64,000 nt of DNA, taken from NCBI RefSeq assembly GCF_000344155.1, contig NZ_BAOQ01000002.1, forward strand, positions 124,001 through 188,000. Reading direction: 5' to 3'. Both the position numbers and the translations under genes were made by a program. Positions 40,844 through 49,883 of the stretch are shown here, piece by piece. Under the pieces are notes generated by a model. That model did not search any database and had not been told where the DNA came from. It was given only the letters and a program-made list of their open reading frames with translations. The stretch comes from Gordonia paraffinivorans NBRC 108238 (GTDB taxonomy: Bacteria; Actinomycetota; Actinomycetes; Mycobacteriales; Mycobacteriaceae). Numbering within the stretch: the stretch's first letter is position 1; every line of letters begins with the position of its first letter.

Positions 40844-41491
40844 ATGCCGATTCCGCCCCTGCATAGACCGGTCGCCGGACTGCTCTCCCCCGGCCGCACC
40901 TCTCCCGGGCTGATCGTCCTGGTGCTGCCAGGCGGCACCGACCACAGCCGCCGGCCGTTCAGCCCGCGCCAGGGGTCGGCGCTGCGGATGTACCCGTTCA
41001 CCTGGTCGCTGCAGGCCCGCTACGGCCGGTCCGTGCGCGTCCACCAGGTGCGGTACGAGGTGTACGGCTGGAACGGGGACGACGCCAGCCCGATGGCGCC
41101 CGCCCGCGCCGCGCTCGAGGAGCTGTGCAGCCGCCATCCCGGGGCGCCCGTGGTGACGATCGGGCATTCGATGGGCGGCCGGGTCGCCGCGCAGCTCGCC
41201 GCCGACCGTCGCGTGATCGGGGTGCTGGCGCTCGCCCCGTGGTGGCAGTTCGCCGACTGGCGGCACATCCACCCCGGCGCCCGCGTCGTCGCGATCCACG
41301 GGGACGCCGACGAACGCACCTTCGCCACGCGGACCCGCAAGGGCATCGACGAACTCCGGGCCCGCGGCGTCGACGCGGAGTTCGTCAACGTGCCCGACGG
41401 CGATCACGCGATGCTCGACCACGTCCTGCTCTGGCAGAAGAGCGCACTCGACTTCGTGGGCGAACGCCTGTCCGCTGTGCGCCGCAAGTAG
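40844..41491 (+). CDS. Alpha/beta hydrolase
   Basis: A 215-residue alpha/beta-hydrolase-fold protein. The nucleophile elbow GHSMGG gives Ser109; a late VAIHGDADE strand and GDHAMLDHV supply probable acid Asp and base His. The oxyanion region is VLPGGTDHSRRPFS. There is no signal peptide. The protein is small and lacks a cap domain. The substrate is unknown. It is divergent from pgm with a 152-bp gap. Confidence 0.82.
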   Translation: MPIPPLHRPVAGLLSPGRTSPGLIVLVLPGGTDHSRRPFSPRQGSALRMYPFTWSLQARYGRSVRVHQVRYEVYGWNGDDASPMAPARAALEELCSRHPGAPVVTIGHSMGGRVAAQLAADRRVIGVLALAPWWQFADWRHIHPGARVVAIHGDADERTFATRTRKGIDELRARGVDAEFVNVPDGDHAMLDHVLLWQKSALDFVGERLSAVRRK

Positions 41492-41549
41492 ACTCCGCTG
41501 GCCGACGCCTCCGGTCCCCGGCGGCACGCACCACGAAGGAGTCCATCGC

Positions 41550-42056
41550 ATGAACGCGCTCACCGTCACCGATCAGGGAACCCGGTTCTCGTACACCATC
41601 GATGACGTGACCCGGTACCACGGCCCCGGCTTCCCCGGCGGCGTCGCGCACGCCTTCAAGGTGCTCGAACGGGCTCTGCCCCTGCTGGGCGAACCCGGCG
41701 CGGTCGAGCGTCGCGAGATCGTCGTGGCCACTGCGCACACCGGCCCCGGTGTGCGGGACACCTTCGAGATGGTCACCCGCGCGGTGACCGAGAACCGGTT
41801 CACCGTCGACCCTGCGCTGGAGCGCAACGATCGCGGCGCGACGCTCGAGCGCTACGTCTTCGAACTGTCGTACCGCGATCGGCACGTCCGGCTGGAGATC
41901 CGCGAGGGGTTCGTGACCGACGAGTTCATCGCGCTGGCCCGGCAGCCGGAGCGCACCGCCGAGAAGGAGGCTCGCCTGACCGATCTCAAGCAGGAGATGG
42001 CCGACCGCCTCCTGGCCGCGCCGGCCGAAGCGGTCTACGACGTGGTGAGCGGCTGA
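41550..42056 (+). CDS. FmdE-like domain protein lacking cysteines (function unknown)
   Basis: A 168-residue soluble protein. The pattern VTRYHGPGFPGGVAHAFKVLERAL and AHTGPGVRDTFEMVTRAV recalls the FmdE (formylmethanofuran dehydrogenase subunit E) domain, where HGH-CPG and a downstream Cys form a zinc site. Here the cysteines are replaced and the protein has none at all. The C-terminal third is charged and helical. The resemblance is by eye and should be tested. It follows the hydrolase gene by 58 bp on the same strand. Confidence 0.5.
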   Translation: MNALTVTDQGTRFSYTIDDVTRYHGPGFPGGVAHAFKVLERALPLLGEPGAVERREIVVATAHTGPGVRDTFEMVTRAVTENRFTVDPALERNDRGATLERYVFELSYRDRHVRLEIREGFVTDEFIALARQPERTAEKEARLTDLKQEMADRLLAAPAEAVYDVVSG

Positions 42057-42081
42057 CACCGCCACCACGTCGGGCCACCGC

Positions 42082-43867
42082 TCACGCCGATCGCCGGACC
42101 CCGGACAGCTCCTCGACGAACTCCGGGTAGAACTCGACGTAGGTGTCGCCCGAGAGCACGTACACCGGGTCGTCGCCGGTCTCGGTGTAGGCCTGCTTGC
42201 GCAGGTCGGTGCGCATGTTCTTGAACGTCGACGTGTGCTCGAGGTGGTCGACGAGCCGCACGAACAGCGGCACCGCGTAGGCGGGCAGGCCGTCGCGAAC
42301 GTGGGCCGCGAAACCGGCGGGGTCGAAGGTCTCGCCGTCCTTCAGGCTGACCGCCGCCATGCCGGCCTTCCCGTCGACGCCGGGGATCGGGACGCCAAAG
42401 ACGACGGCCTCCTCGACGGAGTCGTGCGCGTCGAGGACCGCCTCCACCTCGGTGGTGGCGACGTTCTCGCCCTTCCAGCGGAACGTGTCGCCGATGCGGT
42501 CGACGAACCCGATGTGGGAGAAGCCCTGGTCGCGCACCACGTCACCGCTGTTGAACCAGGCGTCGCCCTTCTTGCGCGCGTCGCGGACGATCTTCTTCTC
42601 GGTGGCCGCGGGATCGGTGTAGCCGTCGAACGGCACTCGCGAATTGATCTGCGCCAGAAGCAGTCCGGTGCCGCCCTTGCCGACCTTGCGCACTCGGCCG
42701 TCAGGCCCGCGCAGCGGCTCGCCGGTCTCCTCGTCGTACTCGACGACCATGTACGGCAGCGGCGAGAAGCCCGCGGTCTTCGACAGCCCGAAGACGTTGA
42801 CGAAGCCGATGTTGGCCTCACTGGCCGCATACAACTCGACGATGCGTTCGATGCCGAACCGCTGCGTGAAGTCGTCCCAGATGTCCGGGCGCAGACCGTT
42901 GCCGACGGCCAGGCGGATCTTGTGCGCGCGGTCGGTCGGCTTGGGCGGCTGCGCGAGGAGATACCGGCAGAGCTCGCCGATGTAGCTGAAGGCGGTGGCC
43001 TCGTTCTCGATGAGCTCGTCGAAGAACCGCGATGCAGAGAAGTGCTTGCCGATGGCCAGGCAGGCTCCCGACGCCAGCACCGACGACAGCGAGATCGTGA
43101 GCGCGTTGTTGTGGTAGAAGGGCAGCGCCGTGTACATCACGTCGTCACTGCGCAGGCGGATGCCGAGACCGCCGATGCCGTTCATCGCCACCAGCCAGCG
43201 ATAGTGACTGAGCTTGCTGGCCTTGGGATATCCGGTGGTGCCGGAGGTGAAGATGTAGATCGCGGTCGACCCGAGCTCGACGGTCTCGGTCGTCGCCGGG
43301 TTGACCGGCGAGCAGGTCGCGGTCAGCCTCGGCAGCTCCTCGAAGGTGAATTCCTTTGCCGGACGGGCGCTGTCGGGCACCGAGTCCAGGGCCTCCACCA
43401 GATCCTCCTGGTAGAGAATGATCTTGGCACCGATCAGGCCGAGGCTGTGCTCGAGGACGGCGCCGCGCTGGTGGAAGTTGATCATGCCGCAGATCGCGCC
43501 GGTCTTGACGATGCCCAGCATGGCGATCACGACGTCGGGATGGTTCTTCGACAGCACCCCGACCACGTCGCCCTTGCCGATGCCCTCGCGGATGAGGAAG
43601 TCCGCGAGACGATTCGCCCGGGCGTTGGCCTCCCGGTAGGTGATCGACTCGCCCTCGAACCGCAGGAAGGCGCGGTCGGGGTACTTGTCGACCGCCTGCT
43701 GGAACCGCTTGCCGATCGACATCTTCGTGGTCGGCGGCTTGGGCAGCATCTCCGGCAGCACACGCAGGATGGAACCGACGTCCTTTCGCAGGGACGCGAC
43801 CCCCCGCGAGCATGTCGGTCAATCGGATGTCGGGCAGCAGCCCCGTACCCGGCGCGTGATCTACCAT
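42082..43867 (-). CDS. fadD6: Long-chain fatty-acid--CoA ligase, FadD6/FATP type (apparent 1-bp frameshift near start)
   Basis: Adenylate-forming ligase activating fatty acids. The ATP loop is FTSGTTGYPKASK, the adenine motif ELYAASEANIGF, and the ligase hinge DRIGDTFRWKGENVATTEVE is of the FATP/FadD6 class. Uninterrupted translation starts only at 43761, but ATG 43867, with a strong GGGGAGG site five bases upstream, opens another frame (MVDHAPGTGLLPDIRLTDMLAG). Removing one C from the C6 run at 43800-43805 joins them as DMLAGVASLRKDVGSILRVL, the normal FadD6 N-terminus, giving 594 residues. A 10-bp dyad lies just upstream. Confidence 0.9.
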
Positions 43868-43881
43868 TCAGACCTCCCCAG

Positions 43882-43905
43882 TGGTGTGTGCGACGGCACA
43901 CACCA
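43882..43905. promoter_or_regulatory. Candidate operator: 10-bp perfect dyad upstream of fadD6
   Basis: TGGTGTGTGC and GCACACACCA are exact inverted repeats separated by GACG. They lie 15 bp upstream of the fadD6 start, in the region shared with the divergent CoA-transferase gene, so one regulator could govern both. Confidence 0.55.
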
Positions 43906-44008
43906 TAGCCCGAAACCCACTCCAATGGAACGTCTGGGGCAATTCGTTTCATCCGGTTCCGGCCCGCCGTCTTGGCGCGCGCGCTGTGACCGGCCACACT
44001 GTTGGACC

Positions 44009-45253
44009 ATGACCGACAACACCGTTGCGCCGGCGTCCGCCGAGTCGACGGCCCCGACGGGCCCGCTCGACGGCGTCACCGTGCTCGAGCTGGGCACTCT
44101 CATCGCGGGGCCGCATGCTGCCCGCCTCCTCGGCGACATGGGCGCCGACGTCATCAAGATCGAGCCGCCCGGCAAGCCGGATCCGATCCGCACGTGGGGC
44201 CAGGCCGAGGTCGACGGTCACCGCTTCTACTGGACGGTCCACGGGCGCAACAAGAAGGCGATCACCCTCGACCTGCGCAGCGACCGGGGCCGCGAGATCT
44301 TCCTGCAACTCGCCGAGCGGGCCGACATCATCGTCGAGAACTTCCGCCCCGGAACCCTCGAGCGTCTCGGCATCGGCCCCGACGAGCTGTCCGAGCGCAA
44401 CCCGGGGATCATCGTCGTGCGCGTGTCGGGCTACGGACAGACCGGACCCGACGCCTCCCGCGCCGGATACGCGTCGGTCGCCGAGGCCGCCAGCGGCCTG
44501 CGGCACCTCAACGGCTACCCGGGCCAGCTCCCGCCGCGGCTGGCGCTCTCGCTCGGCGACACCCTCGCCGGCATGTTCGCCGCCCAGGGCGCCCTCGCCG
44601 CGCTGTACCGGCGGACAGTGACCGGCAAGGGGCAGGTCGTCGACACCTCGCTCATCGAATCCTGTGTGGCGGTTCAGGAATCGACAATCCCCGACTACGA
44701 CGTGGGCGGCGTCGTCCGCGGGCCGTCGGGCACGCGACTCGACGGCATCGCACCGTCGAACCTCTACCCCACCGCCGACGGCACCCACGTGATCATCGCG
44801 GCGAACCAGGACTCGGTGTTCGCCCGCCTGTGCCAGGCGATGGGACAGCCCGAGCTCGCCACCGACGAGCGCTTCGCCGACCACGCCGCGCGCGGCCGCA
44901 ACCAGGACGAGCTCGACGCGCTCATCGGCGAATGGTCGTCCCAGCACTCCGCGGACAAGCTCACCGAGATCCTCAGCGAGGCCGGTGTCGTCGTCGGACC
45001 CGTCAACACGGTCCGCGAGGTGGTCGCCGACCCGCACCTGCGGGCCCGGGGCATGATCGCCGAGCACTACGACGAACGCGCCCATCGCACCGTTCTCGGG
45101 CCGGGCGTCGTCCCCCAGTTCAGCGACACCCCCGGCGGAATCCGCCGGGCCGGGCCGCCCGCGCCGGGCTGCGACAACGACGCCGTCTACGGCGGCCTGC
45201 TCGGCTTGTCGGCCGCGGAGATCGACGAGCTGAGGGCATCCGGGGTCATCTGA
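44009..45253 (+). CDS. CaiB/BaiF family CoA-transferase (class III)
   Basis: A 414-residue class III CoA-transferase, which moves CoA between carboxylic acids through an aspartyl-CoA anhydride. The probable catalytic residue is Asp184 in LSLGDTLAGMF. Other family blocks are GVTVLELGTLIAGPHAARLLGDMGADVIKIEPP, NKKAITLDLRSDRGRE and a C-terminal VVGPVNTVREVVADPHLRARGM. It is divergent from fadD6, suggesting a shared acyl-CoA pathway. No ribosome site is seen before the ATG. Confidence 0.92.
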   Translation: MTDNTVAPASAESTAPTGPLDGVTVLELGTLIAGPHAARLLGDMGADVIKIEPPGKPDPIRTWGQAEVDGHRFYWTVHGRNKKAITLDLRSDRGREIFLQLAERADIIVENFRPGTLERLGIGPDELSERNPGIIVVRVSGYGQTGPDASRAGYASVAEAASGLRHLNGYPGQLPPRLALSLGDTLAGMFAAQGALAALYRRTVTGKGQVVDTSLIESCVAVQESTIPDYDVGGVVRGPSGTRLDGIAPSNLYPTADGTHVIIAANQDSVFARLCQAMGQPELATDERFADHAARGRNQDELDALIGEWSSQHSADKLTEILSEAGVVVGPVNTVREVVADPHLRARGMIAEHYDERAHRTVLGPGVVPQFSDTPGGIRRAGPPAPGCDNDAVYGGLLGLSAAEIDELRASGVI

Positions 45254-45441
45254 CGGGTCGCGCGCGCCGGGTTTCCGCTCGGCGGATTCGCGCGCTGCGG
45301 TTTCCCGCGCGGCCGCCTCCTTCCCGGAAATTCGATCCAACGAGCGGGAAGGAGCAGCACCGCAGGAACGAACGTCGCGTGGCGCCGCAACACACCTGCG
45401 ACCACCGGACCTGCGCCTGCCCGGGTTCTTACGTGCCGCAC

Positions 45442-45470
45442 TGGAAAGTTCGGACTACCGAAACTAGGGT
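45442..45470 (+). promoter_or_regulatory. Candidate promoter and operator of the Mn/Zn ABC operon
   Basis: TAGGGT (45465-45470) is a plausible -10 box whose +1 would fall at the ATG at 45477, implying a leaderless mRNA. The dyad TTCGG-ACTA-CCGAA (45449-45462) lies immediately upstream, where a metal-dependent repressor would block RNA polymerase. The -35 element is weak. Confidence 0.5.
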
Positions 45471-45476
45471 GTCGGT

Positions 45477-46400
45477 ATGCCCGAAAAACATGCCACGCGA
45501 TGGTGCGCGCCCATCGCAGCGCTGCTCGCTGCGCTGGTCGTGGTCTCGGGTTGCACGCTGTCGAGCCGACTGCCCGACGAGAAGGTGGTCCTGACGACGT
45601 TCACGGTGCTCGCCGACATCGCGTCCAACGTCGCCGGCGACCGTCTCCGGGTCGAGTCGCTGACCAGACCCGGTGCGGAGATCCACGGCTACGAGCCCAG
45701 CCCGGGCGATGTCCGGCGCACCGCGACGGCGTCGCTGGTCGTCGACAACGGTCTGAACCTCGAGGGGTGGTTCGGACGGTTCGTCGACGACCTCGACGTC
45801 GAACACGTCGTCGCCAGTGAGGGTGTCGAGCCCATCGACATCACTGCGGATGCGTATGCGGGCAAGCCGAATCCGCACGCATGGATGAGTCCGGTGAACG
45901 TCGGGATCTACGTCGACAACCTGGTACGGGCCTTCACCGACCTCGACCCGGAGGGTGCGGAGGTGTTCGCCGCCAACGGCGCCGCGTACAAGGAGCAGCT
46001 GCACCAGGTGCAGACCCACCTGGTGTCGGCGCTCGACCGGCTCCCGCCGAACGAACGCGCGCTCGTCACCTGCGAGGGCGCCTTCTCCTACCTCGCCCGC
46101 GACGCCGGCCTCACCGAGCGCTACCTCTGGCCGGTCAACGCCGAGCAGCAGGCCACCCCGCAGCAGGTCGCCGAGGTCATCGACTTCGTGAAGAGGAACC
46201 GGGTCCCCGCCGTCTTCTGCGAGTCGACGGTCTCCGACGACGCCATGCAGCAGGTCGTCGCCGCGACGGGCGCGCGGTTCGGCGGCAAGCTCTACGTCGA
46301 CTCCCTGTCGCAGGCCGACGGCCCGGTGCCCACCTACCTCGACCTGATCCGCCACGACGTCCGGACCATCGTCACCGGACTGACGGGAGACAAGCGATGA
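45477..46400 (+). CDS. Manganese/zinc ABC transporter, substrate-binding lipoprotein
   Basis: A 307-residue cluster A-I (ZnuA/PsaA/MntA) metal receptor with lipobox VSGC at Cys26. Likely metal ligands are His in EIHGYEPSPGDVRR, His in NPHAWMSP, Glu in TCEGAFSYLARD and Asp in KLYVDSLS. There is no His-rich acidic loop, which favours Mn over Zn, but this is not decisive. The stop overlaps the start of the ATPase gene (ATGA). No ribosome site precedes the ATG, consistent with a leaderless mRNA. Confidence 0.92.
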   Translation: MPEKHATRWCAPIAALLAALVVVSGCTLSSRLPDEKVVLTTFTVLADIASNVAGDRLRVESLTRPGAEIHGYEPSPGDVRRTATASLVVDNGLNLEGWFGRFVDDLDVEHVVASEGVEPIDITADAYAGKPNPHAWMSPVNVGIYVDNLVRAFTDLDPEGAEVFAANGAAYKEQLHQVQTHLVSALDRLPPNERALVTCEGAFSYLARDAGLTERYLWPVNAEQQATPQQVAEVIDFVKRNRVPAVFCESTVSDDAMQQVVAATGARFGGKLYVDSLSQADGPVPTYLDLIRHDVRTIVTGLTGDKR

Positions 46401-47161
46401 TCGCCTCGCACGCCATCGAGGTCGACGACGTGACGGTGCGCTACGGCCGCATCCTCGCGCTCGACCACGCCACCGTGCGCGTCCCGACCGGCCGCATCTG
46501 CGCGCTCGTCGGCATGAACGGTTCGGGCAAGTCCACCCTGTTCAAGACCATCGTCGGAACGGTCTCCCCCACTACCGGGTCGGTGAGCCTGGCGGGCCGG
46601 TCGCCGGCGGCGGCACGCAAGGCCGGCCTGGTCGGGTACGTGCCGCAGTCCGAGGACATCGACTGGTCGTTCCCGATGTCGGTGCGCGAGGTCGTGATGA
46701 CCGGCCGCTACGGGCGTCTCGGTTTCACCCGGCGGCCGAAGAAGGCCGACCACGCTGCCGTCGACGAGGCGCTCGCGCGCGTCGAACTCACCGAGTACGC
46801 CGACCGCCAGATCGGGCAGCTGTCCGGTGGCCAGCGCAAACGCGCGTTCGTCGCGCGCGGCATCGCGCAGGAGGCGTCGATCCTGCTGCTCGACGAACCG
46901 TTCGCCGGGGTCGACAAGCGCACCGAGGCGACGATCACCACCCTGCTGCGGGGACTCGCCGACTCCGGGGTGACGATCCTGATCTCCACGCACGACCTGG
47001 CGGTGCTGCCCGAACTCGCCGACGAGGCGATCCTGCTGATGCGACGCGTCGTCGCGCAGGGCGATCCGACAGAGGTCATCACCACCGAGAACCTGGTCCG
47101 CGCCTTCGGGCTCGATCCGCTCGAGGCCAGCCGTGAGCGACGGGAGGAGGCTTCCTCGTGA
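46397..47161 (+). CDS. Manganese/zinc ABC transporter ATP-binding protein
   Basis: A 254-residue ABC ATPase: Walker A GMNGSGKST, Q-loop YVPQSEDIDW, signature LSGGQRKRAFVARG, Walker B LLLDEPFAGVD, H-loop STHDLAVL. The YVPQSEDIDWSFPMSVREVVMTGRYG segment is characteristic of the Mn/Zn/Fe (MntB, SitB) class. It overlaps both neighbours by 4 bp, so the three transporter proteins are translationally coupled. Confidence 0.94.
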   Translation: MIASHAIEVDDVTVRYGRILALDHATVRVPTGRICALVGMNGSGKSTLFKTIVGTVSPTTGSVSLAGRSPAAARKAGLVGYVPQSEDIDWSFPMSVREVVMTGRYGRLGFTRRPKKADHAAVDEALARVELTEYADRQIGQLSGGQRKRAFVARGIAQEASILLLDEPFAGVDKRTEATITTLLRGLADSGVTILISTHDLAVLPELADEAILLMRRVVAQGDPTEVITTENLVRAFGLDPLEASRERREEASS

Positions 47162-48036
47162 CCGCGTTCGTCGACCTCCTCCTCGACCCGTTCGCCTATG
47201 CCTTCATGACCCGCGCGCTGTGGGCGACGCTGATCTCGTCGGTGGTGTGCGCCCTGCTGTCGTGCTGGCTGGTGCTGATCGGGTGGTCGCTGATGGGCGA
47301 CGCAGTCTCCCACGCGGTGCTGCCCGGCGTCGTCCTCGCCTACATCGCCGGGATCCCGTTCGCGGTGGGCGCCGTCGTCTTCGGCTTCCTCGCGGTGGCG
47401 ATGATCGGCGCGGTCCGCGACGGCAGCCGGGTGAAGGAGGACGCCGCCATCGGCATCGTCTTCACGACGCTGTTCGCACTCGGCCTGGTGCTCATCTCGG
47501 TGACCCCGAGCCAGACCGACCTCAACCACATCGTCTTCGGCAACCTGCTCGGCGTCTCGACCTCGGACCTGGTGCAGATCGCGGTGCTGGGCGCGATCGT
47601 CGCCGCCATCCTGCTGCTGAAACGACGCGACTTCACGCTGTACGCCTTCGACCCCACGCATGCGTTCGCGATCGGACTCAGCCCCCGGATGCTCGGCGCG
47701 GCCCTCCTCGCGTTGCTCGCCCTGACCGCGGTGACCGCGCTGCAGGTGGTCGGCATCGTGCTGGTGGTCGCGATGCTGATCATTCCCGGGGCGACCGCGC
47801 AGCTGCTGACCGATCGGTTCAGCCGGATGCTCATCATTGCGCCGGCCGTCTCCGCGGTGTGCGGTGTCATCGGCCTGTACGTCTCCTACTACCAGGACAC
47901 GTCGCCGGGCGGGATGGTCGTCCTGGTGCAGGGCATCGCGTTCCTGCTCGTCTTCCTGTTCAGCCCGACGCACGGTGTCATCGGCAAGCGACGCCGGCAC
48001 CGAGAGCGCGCCCTGGCCGACGCCGCCGCGGGCTGA
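47158..48036 (+). CDS. Manganese/zinc ABC transporter permease
   Basis: A 292-residue ABC-3 family permease with eight or nine helices. Typical blocks are LIGWSLMGDAVSHAVLPGVVLAYIAG, KEDAAIGIVFTTLFALGLVLIS, and LQVVGIVLVVAMLIIPGATAQLLTDRF. The GTG start overlaps the ATPase stop (GTGA). It completes a receptor-ATPase-permease operon with no regulator gene next to it. Confidence 0.94.
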   Translation: MTAFVDLLLDPFAYAFMTRALWATLISSVVCALLSCWLVLIGWSLMGDAVSHAVLPGVVLAYIAGIPFAVGAVVFGFLAVAMIGAVRDGSRVKEDAAIGIVFTTLFALGLVLISVTPSQTDLNHIVFGNLLGVSTSDLVQIAVLGAIVAAILLLKRRDFTLYAFDPTHAFAIGLSPRMLGAALLALLALTAVTALQVVGIVLVVAMLIIPGATAQLLTDRFSRMLIIAPAVSAVCGVIGLYVSYYQDTSPGGMVVLVQGIAFLLVFLFSPTHGVIGKRRRHRERALADAAAG

Positions 48037-48193
48037 GCGCTCGCGGGCGTCAGGGTCACCGCGGACCCGCGCCGTGGCGTTCCCAGGAGATGTACAGCCG
48101 GCGGGCAGGCCCGTTCCAGAGTCCGTGGGCACCATGGCGTTCGCTTCCCGGGCCGACGGCCCGGACATTCGCGACAGCCAACGGAAGTGGAGC

Positions 48194-48793
48194 ATGAACA
48201 CGACGCCCGAGAATACGAACCCGGAGAACCCGAACGGCCCCGCCGACCGGCCGACCGAGCCGCTCGCCGAGCAGCCCACCGAACGGATGGCCGAGCAGCC
48301 CACCGAGCAGACGGCCGCCCCCACAGCCGCGCCGTACGTCGCGCCCGTCGCCGATGCCCCGGCTGGCGGCCCTGCTGCCGGTGATCCCGCGGGCGCAGCC
48401 CCGGCGCAGACGACCACGCCCGCGAAGTCCAAGACCCCGGTGCTCGTCGCCTGCGGTGTCGGCATCGCCATCGTCGCCGGCGCGCTCGGGTTCGGCGCCG
48501 GGTACATCACGGGAGACGAGACCTCCGATCACCCGAGGCGCCACGCCGGGTGGAGTCATGACCGTCCCATGTTCGGCGAGCATCCCGGCGACGGTCCGCG
48601 CGGGCACTTCCGTGGCGGCCCCGGCGGTGACGGTCAGGGGCGGCCCGCCCTCCCCGGACCGTGGGACGGCCGGGACCAGAACCGCGGCCCGCGCAACCAG
48701 GCACCCGACCGCCAGGGCACCGACCAGCAGGCGCCGGGCCAGCAGGCGCCGGGCCAGCAGCCCACCACCCAGCAGCAGTCGCAGCCCAGCTGA
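48194..48793 (+). CDS. Low-complexity single-pass membrane protein
   Basis: A 199-residue protein: an Asn/Pro/Thr/Glu-rich N-terminus with two EQPTE-like repeats, one membrane helix at about 80-103 (PVLVACGVGIAIVAGALGFGAGYITG), and a Gly/Arg/His then Gln/Pro-rich extracytoplasmic tail containing repeats of QQAPG. No folded domain is seen. Such proteins are common in actinobacterial envelopes and their roles are unclear. The ATG has a GTGGAG element close by. Confidence 0.65.
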   Translation: MNTTPENTNPENPNGPADRPTEPLAEQPTERMAEQPTEQTAAPTAAPYVAPVADAPAGGPAAGDPAGAAPAQTTTPAKSKTPVLVACGVGIAIVAGALGFGAGYITGDETSDHPRRHAGWSHDRPMFGEHPGDGPRGHFRGGPGGDGQGRPALPGPWDGRDQNRGPRNQAPDRQGTDQQAPGQQAPGQQPTTQQQSQPS

Positions 48794-48826
48794 TCCGGCC
48801 CGGCGATCTTCCCGCCGGACAGAGAA

Positions 48827-48860
48827 AAGGCGCCCCACCTGAAACCAGATGGGGCGCCTT
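48827..48860 (-). terminator. Terminator of tmRNA
   Basis: An 11-bp perfect stem (AAGGCGCCCCA and its complement) followed on the minus strand by TTTTC, just beyond the tmRNA 3' end. A canonical intrinsic terminator. Confidence 0.88.
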
Positions 48861-48866
48861 CTGCGG

Positions 48867-49238
48867 TGGAGCTGCCGGGAATTGAACCCGGGTCCTCCGT
48901 CGTGTTGGTAGGGCTTCTCCGTGTGCAGTCCGCTATGTCTCTACTTGGATCTCCCGGTCACGCGGACAAGCCGAGATGACGATCCCAGTCGCTGTTGGTT
49001 GTCCCGTCCTCCCCCGCGACCGGCGAGGACGGTGAGTTCCCTGAAGATGATGCCGGCGACCGGGTTCGGGAACACAACCCGGGCCGACAGACTAGCCGTC
49101 GCTGATCAGGCAGCGAGGGCGTAGTCGCGCTGATTGGAATCGGCGCTTAATTGGTTGCTGCGACGCTCACGGTGGTCTCCAGCCTGCACCGACACGCTTC
49201 CCCTACCTCGACGCACGTAGTCGAAACCGATCAGCCCC
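48867..49238 (-). ncRNA. ssrA: tmRNA (transfer-messenger RNA)
   Basis: Trans-translation RNA that rescues stalled ribosomes together with SmpB. The 5' end GGGGCTGATCGGTTTCGACT and the 3' TTCAATTCCCGGCAGCTCC-A form the tRNA-like acceptor and T-arm; GGGGCTG pairs with CAGCTCC. The tag-coding segment at 49144-49106 encodes ADSNQRDYALAA and a TGA stop. One residue differs from the M. tuberculosis tag, which has His where this has Asn. The CCA end is not encoded. smpB lies 104 bp upstream on the same strand. Confidence 0.96.
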
Positions 49239-49341
49239 GAGATAGGTGTTGCCCGCCGACCTTTCGGCCGACGAACACCCAGTGTAACAACACCGCCGCA
49301 CGGGATCATTCCCGTTTCCGCGACGGACCGCGCGACCCCGG

Positions 49342-49815
49342 TCACATGCCCTTCACGCGGCGGCCGACCTCGCGCTCGACCTCCCGCTGCGCGGTGCGCC
49401 GGGCGATGTCCTGACGCTTGTCGTGGGCCTGCTTGCCGCGGGCCAGCGCCAACTCGACCTTCACCCGGCCGTCGCTGAAGTACATCGAGAGCGGGACCAG
49501 GGTGAGGTTGCCGTCGCGGAGCTTGCCGATCAGGGTGTCGATCTCGCGGCGGTGCAGCAGCAGCTTCCGCTTGCGCCGCACGTTGTGGTTGGTCCACGAG
49601 CCGTGGCCGTATTCGGCGATGTGCAGGGCGTGCAGCCACACCTCGCCGTCCTCGATGGTCGCGAACGCGTCCACCAGCGACGCCTTGCCGGCGCGGAGGC
49701 TCTTGACCTCGGTGCCGACCAGCACGATGCCTGCCTCGTAGACGTCGAGGATGGTGTAGTTGTGCCGCGCCTTGCGGTTCGTCGCAATCACGTTGCGGCC
49801 CTTTTCCCTGGGCAC
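49342..49815 (-). CDS. smpB: SsrA-binding protein SmpB
   Basis: A 157-residue OB-fold protein that delivers tmRNA to stalled ribosomes. It has the conserved [29 protein letters not shown] opening, [13 protein letters not shown]-type loop as [13 protein letters not shown], and a basic C-terminal tail that enters the mRNA channel ([10 protein letters not shown]...RRVKGM). Of two adjacent GTG codons the one at 49815 lies six bases after AGGAGG and is preferred. ssrA follows directly. Confidence 0.97.
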   Translation of the reverse strand: MPREKGRNVIATNRKARHNYTILDVYEAGIVLVGTEVKSLRAGKASLVDAFATIEDGEVWLHALHIAEYGHGSWTNHNVRRKRKLLLHRREIDTLIGKLRDGNLTLVPLSMYFSDGRVKVELALARGKQAHDKRQDIARRTAQREVEREVGRRVKGM

Positions 49816-49883
49816 CACTCACCTCCTCGTCGAGTTGCCGTCCACCATCATCCCAGCGCCCCCGCGGCGCATGATCGTCCGGG

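Noticed and set aside
39105-40913. 602-codon plus-strand frame opposite pgm
   Set aside because: Shadow of phosphoglucomutase, whose active-site loops are intact.
48721-48793. QQAPG direct repeats as a DNA-level repeat or CRISPR-like array
   Set aside because: The repeats are in frame with a Gln/Pro-rich protein tail and have no spacers.
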